A stretch of DNA of 64,000 nt from Bubalus kerabau (Eukaryota; Chordata; Mammalia; Artiodactyla; Bovidae), in assembly GCF_029407905.1 (NCBI RefSeq), contig NC_073642.1:9300001-9364000 (forward strand), given 5' to 3'. Numbering within the stretch: the first letter of the stretch is position 1; each line of letters starts with the position of its first letter. The notes under the pieces were generated by a model. That model ran no database searches. It worked only from the letters and a program-made list of their open reading frames with translations, and was not told where the DNA came from. The translations under genes and the position numbers were made by a program. Of the stretch, positions 1 through 9,727 are shown in pieces.

Positions 1-120
1 AAATTCCCTTACAACTGTCAGGGCCTTGAATCTACAGCAATCATCTCAGACTAAAGGAGATTATATGACCCAGAAAGTCATTAATACAGGTTCTCTGTAC
101 TAGCACGGACACCTAACTAG

Positions 121-320
121 AAAAGTGAAAGTGAAAGTCGCTCACTCATGTCCAACTCTTTGCGACTCCATTGACTATAGAGTCCGTGAAATTCTCCAGG
201 CCAGAATACTGGAGTGGGTAGCCTTTCCCTTCTCTAGGGGCTCTTCCCAACCCAGGGATTGAACCCAGGTCTCCCACATTGCAGGAAGATTCTTTACCAG
301 CTGAGCCACAGGGAAGCCCT
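121..320 (-). mobile_element. Bov-tA SINE
   Basis: Antisense copy of the ruminant tRNA-headed SINE. The BovB-derived part comes first (GTCGCTCA, then CTCCAGGCCAGAATACTGGAGTGGGT). The tRNA-like head comes last, with the B-box complement near GATTGAACCC and the head end CAGGGAAGCCC at about 310-320. Full length and moderately diverged. Bov-tA is an established SINE mobilised by BovB. Confidence 0.9.
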
Positions 321-446
321 AATTAGGTCAGATCTTAAAGGTGACCATCATGCTCTGGATGGAGATACAGTTACATGTGACTGAAAGGAGTCCATGTTTT
401 TAGAAGGAGGTATAAAACTAATCCATTCTGGTGGATTTTGACTCTA

Positions 447-1255
447 TGGACCTTTGTTGGCAAAGCAATGTCTCTGCTTTTTAATGCTGTTCGTCTAGGT
501 TTGTCATAACTTTACTTCCAAGGAGCAAGAGTCTTTTAATTTCATGGCTGCAGTCACTGCCTTAGTGATGATTCTGGAGCCCAAGAAAATTAAGTCTGCC
601 ACTGTTTCCATTTTTTCCCCATCTACTTGCCATGAAATGATGGGAATGGATGCCATGATCTTAGTTTTTTGAATATTGAGTTTTAAGCCAGCTTTTTCAC
701 TCCCCTCTTTCACCTTCATCAAGAGGCTCTTTAGTTCCTCTTCATTTTCTGCCAAAGGGTGGTGGTGTCATCTGCATATCTAAGGTTATTTCTCCTGACA
801 ATCTTGATTTCCAGCTTGTGCTTCATCCAGCCTGGAATTTCGCATGATGTACTTTGCATAGAAGCTAAATAAACAGGGTGACAGTATATGGCCTTGATGT
901 TCTGCTTTCCCAACTTTGAACTGGTCCATTGTTCCATGTCTGGTTCTGTTATTTCTTCACCTGCATACAGGTTTCTCAAGAGGTAGGTAAGGTATTCCTA
1001 TCTCATTAAGAATATTTCCACAGTTTGTTGTGATCCATACAGTCAAAGGTTTTAGCATACTCAGTGAAGCAGAAGTAGATATTTTTCTGGAATTCCCTTG
1101 CTTGCTCTATGATCCAATGAAAGTTGGCAATTTGATCTCTGGTCCTTCTGCCTTTCCTAAATCCAGCTTGTCTATATGGAAGTTCTTGCTTCGTGTACTG
1201 TTGAAGCGTAGCTGGAAGAATTTTGAGCATTACCTTGCTAGCATGTGAAATGAGC
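447..1255 (-). mobile_element. BovB (RTE) LINE fragment, antisense
   Basis: On the minus strand this covers the reverse-transcriptase core and the start of the C-terminal domain. The YADD catalytic box lies near 767-778 (complement GTCATCTGCATA). It lacks the 3' end, because it starts at TGGACCTTTGTTGGC rather than at the usual GAACT-repeat tail, and it is 5' truncated. The frame is broken repeatedly: minus-strand open pieces lie at 504-755, 731-979 and 1006-1299. It is a dead internal fragment that merges with a MIR relic at its high-coordinate side. Confidence 0.9.
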
Positions 1256-1385
1256 ACAGTGATTATTCCTGTTTTGCAGATAATAAAACTAAGCTTCAAA
1301 GAAGGTATGTGATTTGACTAAATTCACATGAGTATTATGTGGTACAGACAGAATTTGTTTGCAGGTCTGTGTGTAGAAGTTAATT
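1256..1385 (-). mobile_element. MIR SINE relic
   Basis: Antisense mammalian-wide MIR core. The order is TTCCTGTTTTGCAGAT, then AAACTAAGCTTCAAAGAAGG, a shortened 'taagtgacttg' block (TGTGATTTGACT) and the CAGGTCTGTGTGT end. Old and diverged, so the edges are soft. Confidence 0.6.
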
Positions 1386-2184
1386 CTCTGTATGTTCTCC
1401 TAGATTAGTCTTCTTTAAGAAGTCTGCTCAGTGCAATAGTAGGGCAAAGCTGAGAGCAGAGAGCATTGAAGGCTTACATGGCAACCCTGCCAGGAGCTGA
1501 AGAGGGTGTGTCTGATGAGTGGACCTGGAGAAGAGGGCTAAACTGAGACCTATTCAGGAAGTGGAAAGAACAGGAAGGTGGACAAAGAATGCTTTTCTTT
1601 CACAATATATTTTTGAGGTTACTTTATAATTTTTAATAATAGTATGTTATAGGAACATGCCAAATTGTATATCCATTTATTCTGCTGACATTTAGGTTAT
1701 TTTGCTGTTATGAAAAATGCTCCTGGCAAAGGAGCTAGAAATAGATACCAAACTGTGCATTTTTCTTTTGAGTTTCTACCATGCAATTATGCACTGTTCC
1801 ATATATTTTAACATTTGCATATGAGTAAAGGCAATGAAGCAGTACTCCTATGAACTGACTATTGTTTCAAAATGTGATATTCTTCTCTAAGTATTTTTTC
1901 TCATTAAATTATTTTTCTGTTATAATAGTTTTTTTTTCCATTGAAATTTATATTGGTAATGGTGCAACTGGATAAGCCAGAATCTATGGCTAAAAAATAT
2001 TCAAATATTGTTTTAAGGAGAGATACAGAATTTGGAGTTGGAAAAAATACAGATAAAAGAAACATGGGCAAAACATGACTAACATATTCCTCATCTAATC
2101 AATAGGTATAACCACCAAGGACTGGAGTAATCATTATATGAGGAAATGTAAATGAAAATTTCTTTAGAGTTACTATGTGCTAGG
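1386..2184. other. No confident feature
   Basis: Mostly AT-rich DNA. About 1610-1740 has weak resemblance to the antisense 3' part of an ancient L1 (CATTTAGGTTATTTTGCTG), too diverged to call. No open frame of note. Confidence 0.3.
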
Positions 2185-2300
2185 AATTCCCGGTGGTCCA
2201 TTGTTTAGGACTCTGCAGTCTCATTGCTGAGGGCCCAAGTGCAATCCCTGGTGGGGGAACTAACATACCACAAGCCATGTGGGATGGCCAAAAAAATATT
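2185..2300 (+). mobile_element. CHR-2 type SINE (artiodactyl/cetacean)
   Basis: Sense copy of the cetartiodactyl tRNA-derived SINE. The head is AATTCCCGGTGGTCCATTG, the middle holds TTAGGACTCTGCAGTCTC and a degenerate B box (GTGCAATCCCTGGTGGGGGA), and the tail is CAAGCCATGTGGGATGGCC followed by an A-run. This family differs from Bov-tA and is older. Confidence 0.8.
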
Positions 2301-3439
2301 ACAAAGTTCTGTATAAATGCTGTATATTGAATATATACTCCTCTTGGAACTCCAAAGAATTTAAGTTTCTCTTTAGGTAGATTATTCTGAGAAGCTAATG
2401 CTAGTATACTGATATATTTTTAAGGAAAAGAAAACACAGAAAAAGAAACCCATTTGACATCTGTATATGGCTTAATAAGTCATCAGGTGAACATCCTGCA
2501 ACCACTACCATAGATAAGACATAGACTTGGCCATGTAGGCTATCTTTGTCACCTAGGAAGCACCCACTCCCTCCCCAAATGTTCCATCTCTATTGCAGGC
2601 CCTACTATCCTGACTTTTATAAAAGGTACTTCCTTATATTTCCTTTCATTACCCAGATGTGCACCCCCAAACATTATGATATAGTCTTGTCTTTAAAAGG
2701 TTAATGATACATCTTTTAAAGCTCTTTTATTATACTTTGATTCTCCCTTGCACTTTATATAGATCTGCAGTTTCCCACAGTTAGGCTTTTGCTGACGGCA
2801 CACACAGGGCGCAACTCAATTTGCTCCTCTCTCCTCTGCATTTCATGCACATGGTCAGCTGGATCCAGAACCTTGTTCAGATTCAGATTAGACCTTCTTG
2901 GCCAGATGAATGGGTGACCCCGTGTCCTTTCTCAGGAGGCCTATGGTTTCTGGTTGTCTCTTTTTTACAGTGTGAGGAGTCATGGATGGGCAATACCTAG
3001 GTCCATTACTTAACAGAGGGCTGCAAATGATAATGTAATTCTGTAATTTCTTTGCCATATATTCATTGAACTTTTTTCATAAAGAGATATTTCTTGTTAT
3101 TTGCCTATTGGTTACTCAGTTGTTCAGTTCATGAAAAAAAGCAGAATAAATACTTGATTCTTTCCCTACATTAAACTGTTTTCAGGATAATGTGTTGGTT
3201 TCCTTTCAGCTACTGAACATGATTTATTTTTCCCTTAAAGTCATTGTGAATTAATGGATTTAAAGATATCTATTGGCTTAAATCCTTTGAAATTGTGCCA
3301 GTTCTCTCACACGGTAACTTTCAAAGTCAAAACTTCTTGTTATCAAACCCTTCCTCCACTTTCTCACTGCCTCTGCGTTATAAGATTTTGCATAGTGAAT
3401 GACAGCTTCTTTCTGCTTATGGTCTCACATTTCCTCCAA
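2301..3439. other. Unassigned AT-rich DNA
   Basis: No gene. Around 2620-2700 and 3010-3300 the sequence has the feel of antisense L1 upstream of the L1 that begins near 3440, but I cannot assign it. The 76-codon plus-strand frame at 3254-3484 is low complexity at its end (F/L-rich) and looks like chance. Confidence 0.3.
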
Positions 3440-3850
3440 TCCTTCTTTTTTTTTTTAAATCTTTTATTTTATTTGGATGTTTAACCTGTACATAGAAGGG
3501 CATAATGCATAATATACAGCATAATGCATAACATACAGCTCCGTAAGTTTTCACCAAACAAGCAGTTCTACAGACAGAACCTGCCAGCACCCTAGAAGCC
3601 CTCTGCCCATGCCCTGCCAGCCGCTATGCCCTCCATCCCTTCCCCCATTCTGAGTTCTGACACTGTGATTGGGTTTTATTTTCCTATTTAACATCCCACA
3701 AATGAAATTATGTGGGATATATTTTATTGAGTTTGACTTCTTTTTACTCAAGATCATGTTCCTGAACTTCATCCATGTTTTGTATGACCTGTGGCTCAGA
3801 ATTCCACTGAACAAATATACCACAATTTTATTTGTCTATTTTTCTGTCTG

Positions 3851-4550
3851 AGAGAGTGAAAAAGTTGGCTTAAAGCTCAACATTCAGAAAACAAAGATCA
3901 TGGCATCGGGTCCCATCACTTCATGGGAAATAGATGGGGAAGCAGTGGAAACAGTGTCAGACTTTATTTTTTGGGGCTCCAAAATCACTGCAGATGGTGA
4001 CTGCAGCCACGAAATTAAAAGACACTTACTCCTTGGAAGGAAAGTTATGACCAACCTAGATACCATATTCAAAAGCAGAGACATTACTTTGCCAACAAAG
4101 GTTCGTCTAGTCAAGGCTGTGGTTTTTTCTGTGGTCATGTATGGATGCGAGAGTTGGACTGTGAAGAAGGCTGAGCGCCAAAGAATTCATGCTTTTGAAC
4201 TGTGGTGTTGGAAAAGACTCTTGAGAGTCCCTTGGACTGCAAGGAGATCCAACCAGTCCATTCTGAAGGAGATCAGCCCTGAGGTTTCTTTGGAAGGAAT
4301 GATGCTGAAGCTGAAACTCCAGTACTTTGGCCACCTCATGCGAAGAGTTGACTCATTGGAAAAGACTCTGATGCTGGGAGGGATTGGGGGCAAGAGGAGA
4401 AGGGGACGACAGAGGATGAGATGGCTGGATGGCATCACTGACTCGATGGATATGAGTCTGGGTGAACTCCGGGAGTTGGTGATGGACAGGGAGGCCTGGC
4501 ATGCTGCGATTCATGGGGTTGCAAAGAGTCAGACATGACTGAGCAACTGA
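3851..4550 (+). mobile_element. BovB LINE, 5'-truncated 3' end
   Basis: Sense BovB running from the end of the RT domain (GAGTGAAAAAGTTGGCTTAA) to a tail at GAGCAACTGA. Only about the last 700 bp of the element is present, consistent with abortive target-primed reverse transcription. It sits inside the antisense L1. The usual GAACT tail repeats are minimal. A clear TSD was not found. Confidence 0.9.
3900..4538 (+). pseudogene. BovB ORF, C-terminal domain remnant, open for 212 codons
   Basis: This frame reads the part of the BovB polyprotein downstream of the reverse-transcriptase core. It starts at the conserved MASGPITSW segment, passes through LLLGRKVMTNLD, CESWTVKKAE and WTARRSNQS, and ends at AIHGVAKSQT before TGA. 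It is unbroken to the natural end of the family ORF. However, endonuclease and RT palm are absent through truncation, so it cannot act as a polymerase. The ATG is an internal methionine rather than the element's start, and no promoter is expected. The CESWTVKK / RRVDSLEKT region is characteristic of RTE/BovB C-termini, and its biochemical role is not known to me. Confidence 0.85.
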
Positions 4551-4714
4551 TCTCTGATTTTTATGTCTTGGGGTCATCATGAATGACACCAGTGTGAACA
4601 TTTTTGATGTTGAAGAACATCATCAAGATCAAGAAGTCTCTTGATGTCCATGTGCACATATTTTCTTTGGATTGGAATTAATGATTTGTAGGACATGCAT
4701 ATATGTGTATGATT

Positions 4715-4790
4715 TGTACCTCATGCATATGTGTGTGTGTGTTTGTGTGTATGTGTAAGCATGTATGTGTATACATATACATACATATAT
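4715..4790. repeat. (TG)n / (TA) imperfect microsatellite
   Basis: Interrupted GTGTGTGTGT and TATGTATACATATACATACATATAT tract lying inside the old antisense L1. The purity is low. Confidence 0.8.
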
Positions 4791-5330
4791 TCAACCTAGG
4801 TAATTTCAGTTTCCCAAACTTCTCGTCATGATTTCAAATCCCACCAGTTGCATTCGAGACCTCCTATTACCCCTAGTCCTTGTCAACACTTGATATTGTC
4901 AGTCTTTTCAATTTTAGTCATTCTAGGTAAGTGATATTTTATTGTAGTTTTAATTTGCAGTTCTGACTACTAATGAGATTGAGCACATTTTCATTTGTTT
5001 ATTGTCTACTTGGATATCCTTTCTTTTGAAGTTACTATTATACATTTATTTTTGATTGGTTTGACTATCTTTTGGGCAGACTGATTTGCATAAGTTCTTT
5101 ACATATCCTGGATATATGACCTTTGTTAGCTATCTGTGTTGTAAGTATCTTTTCACTGTTTCCCCTTTTAGTCTTTTAATGATGTCTCTGGATGAACAGA
5201 AGTACTTGATTTTAATGCATCCAATTAACAAACCAAACTTCTTAATGGCTAATGCCTTTATAAAGAAACATTTCCCTTCCCTGAAGTGATTAAGATTAAT
5301 TATTGTGTTGCTTTTCACACTTAGATCTAT

Positions 5331-5544
5331 CAGTGCTCAACGTTCAGTTGCTCAATGACTCTTTGTCAACTGACCTCAGCACCATGGACTGTGCCTGTCC
5401 ATGGAATTTTCCAGGCAAGAGTTCTGTAGCAGGTTGCCATTTCCTATTCCAGGGGAGCTTTCTGACCCAGGGATCGAAATCACATCTCTTGCATCTCCTG
5501 CATCGGCAGGCAGATTCTCTACCACTAGTGCCACATGGGAAGCC
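5331..5544 (-). mobile_element. Bov-tA SINE with exact TSD
   Basis: Antisense copy flanked by a perfect 11 bp direct repeat CTTAGATCTAT (5320-5330 and 5545-5555). The flanks join into continuous L1 text, so the element clearly entered the older L1. The head end reads ACATGGGAAGCC. The BovB-like end is diverged and partly rearranged (GACTCTTTGTCAACTGACC). Confidence 0.92.
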
Positions 5545-5901
5545 CTTAGATCTATAATTCACTGGGAATTTTTGTATACACTGTGAGGTAAGGGGCAAGT
5601 TTCATTTTTCCCCACATGAATAGGCAATTTTCAGACTCAGTCTCATCAGAAATTAATATCTCCTTGCCCACTTCCCTGTGTCCTGAGGAAAAAGGCTTTT
5701 AAATGTTGACCCACACCTCTCTGGTTTTTTATCTTGGCCCATAATTCTTACTACCTTGTTAGTGCTCTGACATCTTCAAGAAGATATTTTGTTATTGTTA
5801 TTTTACTTTGTCCAGCTTTTTCTATTTCTCCTCAGAGATAGGGTTGATTCAGGTGATATACTCTACCATTATCCAAAAAGCTTCCCCTCTCATTTAGTCT
5901 T

Positions 5902-6172
5902 GGAGAAAGCAATGGCACCCCACTCCAGTACTCTTGCCTGGAAAATCCCATGGATGGAGGAGCCTGGTAGGCTGTAGTCCATGGGGTCGTGAAGAGTCGG
6001 ACACGACTGAGCGACTTCACTTTCACTTTTCACTTTGACGCATTGGAGAAGGACGTGGCAACCCACTCCAGTGTTCTTGCCTGGAGGATCCCAGGGACAG
6101 AGGAGCCTGGTAGGCTGCCATTTTTGGGGTTGCACAGGGTCGAACACGACTGAAGTGATTTAGCAGCAGCAG
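5902..6172 (+). mobile_element. BOV-A2 SINE (dimer) with exact TSD
   Basis: Two BOV-A monomers in tandem, joined by the CACTTTCACTTTTCACTTT linker and ending in an AGC-repeat tail (GCAGCAGCAG). The 13 bp TSD CTCATTTAGTCTT is exact (5889-5901 and 6173-6185). It lacks a tRNA head, as is normal for this family. Confidence 0.95.
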
Positions 6173-6599
6173 CTCATTTAGTCTTTTTTATTGTTGCCAA
6201 TTATCAGTTCTAAAATGTAAATAATGAAAACTTATCTCACTCCTTTGATTAAAACATTTCAATCACTCCTGAATACCTTTGCAGAACATTTTCCAATACA
6301 TATTCTGGGTCTCTCTTTAAGATTTGCAAAGAAAATATAAAGTTTCTATGGTCAGATACCTTCTTCCTAAGAGTTTGGAATATGCTAGTGCAAACAAACT
6401 CACTCAGGGTTTTTACCCTAAGCTTCCTAGAGACCTCTGGTGTACAATGTGCATTTTGGGGAGAGTGGTAGAAGAGTGTTCCCCAAATCTGTTTGACCAT
6501 AGATTTCTTTTCTTGACAAGCATCTCAAAAAAACGACTCTTTCAGGGAACAGTCTAGGAAGTGATGCTTTAGATATTAATAAAAAGGAAGTCCTCTTCT

Positions 6600-6900
6600 A
6601 CTTTCCAGCCTCACTCCTGGGCTCCTCCTTCCCCACACCACACTCCAGCCCACTGGAACTGCTCATATTTCTCTGCACTCTCTGTGAAATGTTTTGTTCC
6701 TTGGCTGATGGCTGGAATGTTTTCTCCTGCTTCTTGGCCTGATTAACTCATACTTACCCTCCATGGTAAGGTCTGCTCTTCTCCAGGGAACTTCTTTGAC
6801 TCCTGGGCCTGTGAAGTCCCTTCTCTGATCTTTCAGAGAAGCCCTTGATGATTCCTTCTCTTCACGGTACTGATATAACAACAGAATCATCTACCTCCTC
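6600..6900 (+). mobile_element. L2 LINE relic, 3' region
   Basis: Sense L2 text, diverged: CTCCAGCCCACTGGAACT, then a degenerate 'tgttccctctgcctggaatg' block (GTTCCTTGGCTGATGGCTGGAATG), then AACTTCTTTGACTCCTGGGCC. The layout follows the C-terminal RT part of the L2 family. Edges are uncertain and it may start nearer 6240. Confidence 0.6.
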
Positions 6901-6913
6901 CCCTGCTTCCTTC

Positions 6914-7118
6914 AGCTTCCCTTGTGGCTGAGCCATAAAGAATCCATCTGGAATGTAGAAGATGCAAGAGACATGGATTCAATCCCTGGGTCAAGAAGAA
7001 CCCCTGGAGAAGGAAATGGCAGCCCATTCCAGGATTCTTGGAGAATACCATGAACAGAGGAGCATGGTGATCTATAGTCCATGAGGTCATAAAACAGTTG
7101 GACATGACTTAGCAACTC
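6914..7118 (+). mobile_element. Bov-tA SINE
   Basis: Sense copy, diverged. The head is AGCTTCCCTTGTGGCTGAG, the B-box region is GGATTCAATCCC, the body reads GGCAGCCCATTCCAGGATTC and the end is GACATGACTTAGCAACTCT. No clear TSD was seen. Confidence 0.9.
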
Positions 7119-7175
7119 TGGGCCTTCCAGGAGAATAGGAGTAGCCCATCCTTCTTCTAGATCCTTTGTGCTTCA

Positions 7176-7366
7176 GTGAAAGTGAAGCATTAGTCGCTCA
7201 GTTGTACCTGACTCTGTGTGACCTCATGGACTATAGCCCTTCAGGTTCCTCTGTCCATGGGATTCTCCAGGCAAGATTACTGGAGTGGGTAGCCATTTCC
7301 TTCTCCAGGGGATCTTCCTGACCCAGGAATCAAACCCAGGTCTCCCACATTGCAGGCAGACTCTTA
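7176..7366 (-). mobile_element. Bov-tA SINE, head truncated
   Basis: Antisense copy. It begins with GTGAAAGTGAAGCATTAGTCGC and continues to GCAGGCAGACTCTT. The last bases of the tRNA head (the GGGAAGCCC end) are missing. It lies about 60 bp from the oppositely oriented Bov-tA at 6914-7118, giving an imperfect inverted pair. Confidence 0.9.
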
Positions 7367-8103
7367 CATCAAGACAATTACAATGGTCCCAATCATTCAT
7401 TTACTTATCCTACCAACATTCACTGAGTATCTCAGGCTAGGCTTCATGCTAAGAGCAGAGAAGTAAGCAAAGTCAGCTTGGACTTCACATTCTCATAGAT
7501 GCAGGTAGTCTCTTGACATGTCAGCACTGAAAATATGGGACAAGACAACTTTGATTTACGTGAGCCCTGACCCAACCTCAAGGAACTGTGGGGCTACCTC
7601 TAGATGCTGTCAGATCTTTATCAAGGGAGCTTATAGCTTGTCTGCAGTCAAGGAGGAGCTGGAAACTGGAGACCATAGGGGCCTATAATATTGTATACTC
7701 TGAAGATTCTTAATGGAATTTGAGATCTACCAGAGTGTTCACTCACATACAGGGTCCTGTCATGGTAGGATAATGGCTTGCTATTTCATTAAACAAATAA
7801 TCTTCTGTCTCTTCACATGAGAGGAGATGTTCCAACAGGGCCCAGCTTTGGGCAACTTCTCAGGCTGAGATCATCTTTCTCCTTAATTTAGTCTTCATAG
7901 GTGAATTTAAGTTCTGGTGCAAGTGAAAGCTTGAGTACTTTGTGTTATTTACTATGCGTGGTAAGATAGTACTAATTATTACTATTAAATAACAGTAGTA
8001 TAACAATGGTGGCTACCATTGATTGAATGTCCCACATGTTCTAGTCAACAGTCAATAAATTCCCTATTTGGGATAGAGTCTAAACACTAACCAACGTGTT
8101 AAG
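7367..8103. other. No recognised feature
   Basis: Apparently unique sequence without a convincing open frame or repeat. Confidence 0.4.
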
Positions 8104-8335
8104 GGAACAGTATGGCTCAGTAGAAAGCATGTGCCATGGAGTCAGACAGACCATGTTTCGACTTCCAGCATTGCCACTTATGAGTTGGGTGACTCAGGCA
8201 AGCGTCCCACTTTTCTGAACTTCAAGGTCCTCTCCTGTAAAATGATCAGCTCAGGCTCACAGAGTTCTTGAGGAGAATGAAGTCTAATGTATGGATTGTA
8301 CCTTGCTTAGCACCTGGCACATGGTTGGTGCTCAA
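8104..8335 (+). mobile_element. MIR SINE, nearly full length
   Basis: Sense MIR. It opens with ACAGTATGGCTCAGTAGAAAG, continues with GGAGTCAGACAGACCATG, CACTTATGAGTTGGGTGACTC and CTGTAAAATGATCAG, and ends GCACCTGGCACATGGTTGGTGCTCAA. It is one of the better preserved MIRs in the window. Confidence 0.85.
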
Positions 8336-8984
8336 AGCTTTGTTGCTTTTCTCTGTGGCACACTGGACACTTCTCTCTGGCTATCTTGGACTTGTACACA
8401 AGGAAGAGGGTGGGTCCTGGACCCCATATCTGAGGTCCCTATCTGGGGCTCCTCTTTTCCCAGGGCCATGAACACTGCAGGGCTGTGCATTTCAGGTTGG
8501 GGAAAGTTTCTGCTGCCTGCTGACTCTACTATAACTCTATTGGGTTTTTATTATGGAGTCTGACCTCAAACAACCCTAAGCTCTTAAATGTTGAGATCCT
8601 CGTCTTTGCTTGAGTTGAGGAGAAACATGGGTTTTACAAAATGTTCCAACATCCCATGGAAGTCCAATCAGTGAGTGAGAAGAGGGCCACTGATCACTCT
8701 GTGGAGCAGCAGTGTGGATAAGGGCAGTTCTGCTTAGAGCCCTCGAGGGGGAGGTGGCTCAGACCAGCTCTGGGGGCCAGCTGCTGATGGGCTGGGAACA
8801 CAGGGAACACAGCTTGTTCACGGAATGATATCCCCTCTGTGTTGTAGTAGACTAATTTCCATTACCTGCCAGGTTTGGTTCCAAGAGCCCTCAGCTCATT
8901 ATCTCTAATCCTTCCCCAGATATCTTCTGAGGGGTGAGTAGGCTTGAAGGTTTGTGAGGATTAAAAAGCTGGTGTGAAAATACA
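8336..8984. other. No recognised feature
   Basis: Moderately GC-rich, no repeat recognised. Two overlapping plus-strand frames (8268-8471, 8291-8563) begin inside the MIR and have no domain I recognise. Confidence 0.35.
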
Positions 8985-9142
8985 CTGGCATCATTTCTGG
9001 TGTATCATTGGCCTCCAATAGGTGGGGAAAGTTATTTTAGAAGGTCAGGTTTAGAGATGTTAAATGACTTACCCAGGGACCAGACTCGATCCCCCGAAAG
9101 TCTGTCTCTCATTTCTCTACCAAGACTTTCCCGCAACTAGAA
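8985..9142 (-). mobile_element. Possible MIR relic
   Basis: Weak antisense MIR text: TAAATGACTTACCCAGGGACC, then a degenerate GACTCGATCCC and AAAGTCTGTCTC. Very diverged. Confidence 0.45.
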
Positions 9143-9494
9143 AGGGTAGCTATATTCTAGGGGGATTTAAACACTAAAATATTTAATTGAATATTTATTG
9201 AATAAAGGAGATAAATATTTACTGAATGAACACATGAATCAGCGAATGAATGTATGGATGCATGTATGAAATATGACTTTTCTTCCATAGAAAGCATGAA
9301 CTATAGAGCCTTCCAGAAGAACTGGATAAACCCTTCCTCTCCATTCCCACAAATACACCCAGATTCTGCCTCAGGACACCTTATAACTCAGTCAAGAAAT
9401 AAAGTATGGAAAGGAGATTAATTTAATCTGGAGGCTCTTGGAAGTATCAACCAAGGTTCCTAAATGAAACATATTTTGTCTCATTTTCTTGGAT

Positions 9495-9643
9495 AAAGCC
9501 AATATCTTCATTCATTTATATATTCATACATACATTTTATTCAATATGTATTTAGAGATTAACCATATGCTAGATAGTCTTCTATATGCTGGAAATAAAA
9601 AGATGATTAAGAAAGGTCAAAGAAGGCTCTAAAAGAGTTCATA
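9495..9643 (-). mobile_element. L2 LINE 3' end relic
   Basis: Antisense L2 terminus. Tandem TTCATTTATATATTCATA gives way to ACCATATGCTAGATAGTCTTC and a degenerate 'gataaagatgaataagac' block (AAAAGATGATTAAGAAAGG). The cattle-type L1 that follows was inserted at its edge. Confidence 0.6.
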
Positions 9644-9727
9644 TAGTTGCTGATAGTAGTCTCTTATGATTCTTTGTATTTCTGTGTTGTCTGTTGTGAT
9701 TTCTCCATTTTCATTTCTAATTTTGTC
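9644..9727 (-). mobile_element. Inverted 5' segment of the following L1
   Basis: About 84 bp of L1 ORF2 sequence in antisense (TCTTATGATTCTTTGTATTTC...) joined directly to sense L1 at about 9728. This is the classic 5' inversion product of twin priming during L1 integration. It shares the outer TSD with the sense part, so both come from one event. Confidence 0.75.

Larger units (their letters stand above)
3440..5690 (-). mobile_element. Old L1 (L1M-type) fragment, antisense, interrupted
   Basis: Antisense L1 3' region and ORF2 C-terminal half. Diagnostic blocks in order are CTTCATCCATGTTTTGTATG, ATATACCACAATTT, CCACCAGTTGCATTCGAGACC, GAGATTGAGCACATTTTCATT, TTATCTTTTGGGCAG and ATTCACTGGGAATTTTTGTATA. 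The copy is split by a plus-strand BovB (about 3851-4550) and a minus-strand Bov-tA (5331-5544). L1 text resumes beyond each insert, which shows that both are later. ORF2 is destroyed. Confidence 0.8.

Noticed and set aside
504..755. Antisense frames in BovB copies as independent genes
   Set aside because: Frames that run opposite to the LINE orientation are mirror readings of the same coding sequence. The frames that match the RT motifs are the element's own.
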